Source: Stramentimicrobium sp964433555 (GTDB taxonomy: Bacteria; Atribacterota; Phoenicimicrobiia; Phoenicimicrobiales; Stramentimicrobiaceae). From it: a stretch of DNA of 64,000 nucleotides. The stretch covers positions 177,983 to 241,982 of the forward strand of contig CAYSRG010000001.1 in the NCBI GenBank assembly GCA_964433555.1. The letters run 5' to 3'. Below the pieces are notes generated by a model that did not search any database, was not told the DNA's origin, and saw only the letters and a list, made by a program, of their open reading frames with translations. The stretch's first letter is position 1, and the number at the start of each line of letters is the position of its first letter. Shown here piece by piece: positions 62,356 to 64,000 of this stretch. The translations under genes and the position numbers were made by a program.

Positions 62356-63621
62356 CTAATATCCTAAATGATACAACATTTCATCCCATAAGATATCCTG
62401 AGAAAAATTGGTGTAATTATAATAACTATCATACACATAGTAAGGAAAATAGATAGATAGTCCATAGGAATTCTGGACACTATTACCGAAATAAGTGTTG
62501 CTGATAATGATGTTACTAGATTGAAGTGATTGATTAATATTATAAGCAGCGTTTAAGACCTTGCTATTGTGAGTATAATCACCTAAGAGAGAGACATAGT
62601 GCTTCAAATCAATATACTCAAAACCAAGCCCGGTATAATTCTGGGTTTCATTTCTGGCATCTCGATAATTATTTTTTGGTGTAGAATGGTCATTCATTAT
62701 TTCCTGAGCCATAATTGATATGTCTCCTGCCAAACTATCAATACCATTTAAGTCAATTGCTGAAAGAGTTACATTTCTTGTTGAACCATCATACTGGTCA
62801 GAATAGCAATTTATAATTTCAGTGGCGAAATATTTAGTGGTTTGTTCTGGGTATACAATCAGATCTTCCAGTATACAGTCATATTGCCAGCCATCTCCGG
62901 GAATGGAAGCTTGGGAGGCAATCATAATACTGGCATAATCCTTAATTTGATAAGCAACTTCCACCATAGCCATATAACAGGCATCCATACCTATGATTTC
63001 TAACTTTTTTCCTAATAGATCGTTAATAAAAGCCATTGCTTCTTCTAATTGAGGCATTGTTATACTATTGTTTAAATCATAATTATAATCCCAGCAGATA
63101 TCCCGGGAAGTTTCAACTGATCGAAAGCCCCCACCATGATTCCAGAGTACCAGCATATATCTTTCTGCTGGGTATTTTTGAATTGCCCATTGCGCAAAAT
63201 CCTTTAAGGTTTCTGGATCTCCCATATTCTGCTCACCAAGATCTTGAATAAGTTTAGAATTAATTATAATTGGATCCATATCCTGAGTAATATAATAACG
63301 ACGGGTGCCAGTCCAGTTATTATTGCTACTATCGTCATAGGATCCCATTCCTAGTTTATCAAGAGCACTAAAGGGAATTCGATCCATTTGCACTACAATA
63401 TTTACCTCTCTCGTTGAGCCAACCATTTCCATTTCATTAATATCTTGAATTCCCACTGTTTCCAAATCATTACCAGCAGCAAGATAGACCATAACAGTCC
63501 ATTTTGCTTTTTCCGGAAATGGTGGCAGCAAAGAACAACCAGAAATTATACATGAAAATAGCAGAATCCCAACAATTAAAAGTGTGAATCTTGTAGATAC
63601 TTTTTGTTTTTTGTTCTTCAT
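62356..63621 (-). CDS. Clostripain-family (C11) cysteine peptidase lipoprotein
   Basis: The signal peptide ends in the lipobox CIISGC (about 27-29). KWTVMVYLAAGNDLE, the histidine motif YMLVLWNHGGGF and the cysteine motif EIIGMDACYMAMVEV give the clostripain His/Cys dyad. TALSAIDLNGIDSL-type and NSYGLSIYFPYYVYD segments follow. C11 peptidases cut after Arg or Lys. The length of 421 residues is close to other lipoprotein members. GAGGT lies six bases before ATG 63621. Confidence 0.92.
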   Translation of the reverse strand: MKNKKQKVSTRFTLLIVGILLFSCIISGCSLLPPFPEKAKWTVMVYLAAGNDLETVGIQDINEMEMVGSTREVNIVVQMDRIPFSALDKLGMGSYDDSSNNNWTGTRRYYITQDMDPIIINSKLIQDLGEQNMGDPETLKDFAQWAIQKYPAERYMLVLWNHGGGFRSVETSRDICWDYNYDLNNSITMPQLEEAMAFINDLLGKKLEIIGMDACYMAMVEVAYQIKDYASIMIASQASIPGDGWQYDCILEDLIVYPEQTTKYFATEIINCYSDQYDGSTRNVTLSAIDLNGIDSLAGDISIMAQEIMNDHSTPKNNYRDARNETQNYTGLGFEYIDLKHYVSLLGDYTHNSKVLNAAYNINQSLQSSNIIISNTYFGNSVQNSYGLSIYFPYYVYDSYYNYTNFSQDILWDEMLYHLGY

Positions 63622-63954
63622 TAAATAACCTCTTTATAATCTTTATTTATTTTATTGTTAGTACATTAATCTCTCTGATTCATTCTGTTTAACTATATTT
63701 ATTATATCTATTTACTTTTTAAGTTTTTGCATCCCTAATTGGAGAAGGTATCCGTATAGCTAACTCTTCTTGCTTATTTATTTTATCATCAATAGATAAA
63801 GTTTATCATAAATAAATCTGAAAAAATATTGAATTTAGTTAATTAATGGAATAATTTAAAACATCACAATGACATTATTTTATCATTAATTGGGTTATTT
63901 TTATAGGTAAAATAAAACTGATAATATATTTTTATTGTCATGGGGACCGTTGTA
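63622..63954. other. AT-rich gap upstream of the peptidase gene
   Basis: This gap of about 333 bases has no supportable gene. The part close to 63625-63700 must carry the promoter of the C11 peptidase gene on the minus strand. No clear box pair is seen. Confidence 0.35.
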
Positions 63955-64000
63955 CTAGCTCAATAACTCGGTAACTTTTTCCAGCTTCTCATAAGGGGTG
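63955..64000 (-). CDS. C-terminal fragment of a gene that runs off the window
   Basis: On the minus strand, entering from the window edge, the frame TPYEKLEKVTELLS ends at TAG 63957-63955. The helical, charged ending looks like a real protein terminus, but 14 residues are too few for family assignment. Confidence 0.4.
   Translation of the reverse strand, partial: TPYEKLEKVTELLS

Noticed and set aside
1..64000. tRNA or rRNA genes
   Set aside because: No tRNA-like cloverleaf with a GTTCGAATC-type arm and no rRNA segment was noticed by eye; a covariance search was not possible.

Overview
The window is AT-rich bacterial DNA from an organism with two membranes. It carries LptF, LptD, LptA and LptC homologues, a Wzz-like chain-length protein, a predicted beta-barrel protein and many lipoproteins with a classical lipobox. 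TTG and GTG starts with good Shine-Dalgarno sequences are common. The mix (LPS-type export genes, an archaeal-looking lipid-sugar transferase, low GC, hypothetical lipoproteins) fits an uncultured anaerobic lineage such as Atribacterota. That assignment is an impression from gene content, not something tested.

Layout. 1-7.7 kb: the end of a xylulokinase-like kinase, a ThiF/HesA-type E1-like enzyme, then minus-strand genes for phosphoglucomutase, a geranylgeranyl-reductase-family flavoprotein, an archaeal/eukaryotic-type GlcNAc-1-P transferase and a bifunctional GDP-mannose pyrophosphorylase/phosphomannose isomerase. 8-9.6 kb: decayed genes (HepT/MntA toxin-antitoxin pair, a RAYT transposase). 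9.6-26.2 kb: a minus-strand surface-polysaccharide locus with five glycosyltransferases, 3-acetamido-sugar enzymes (WbpB/D/E-like), a Wzy-like polymerase, an AsnB-like amidotransferase, a pyruvyl transferase, a PglK-like flippase and UDP-glucose dehydrogenase. 24.5-31 kb: single genes (three four-helix-bundle S23-family copies, an AAA/DUF4143 ATPase, a MarR-type regulator), most of them separated by arrays of short degenerate repeats. 31-34.4 kb: two MazF-type toxin-antitoxin pairs around a barrel protein and a Wzz-like protein.

34.5-47.4 kb is an island of exported proteins in which four families occur twice: thioredoxin-like proteins, Ig-like lipoproteins, Cys-rich lipoproteins and Wzy_C/TPR O-antigen-ligase-like proteins. 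Two of these pairs share long blocks that are identical or nearly so next to diverged flanks, which points to recent gene conversion or duplication. 47.8-52.4 kb holds an ECF sigma factor, a zinc-finger anti-sigma factor with an external CBM48-like domain, a Ser/Gly-tailed membrane protein and two TPR envelope proteins. 52.8-63.6 kb carries lptF and lptD on the plus strand, then on the minus strand small envelope proteins, an ABC-2 exporter operon, lptA/lptC and a clostripain-family lipoprotein peptidase.

Together the genes describe synthesis, lipid-linked assembly, flipping, polymerisation and export of surface glycans, with a recombining set of surface lipoproteins alongside. The best candidates for something undescribed are the paired-paralogue lipoprotein/ligase island, the repeat-array-separated genes at 24.5-31 kb with a repeat inserted in frame into ugd, and the GGR plus archaeal-type GPT pair that hints at a reduced, dolichol-like carrier lipid.
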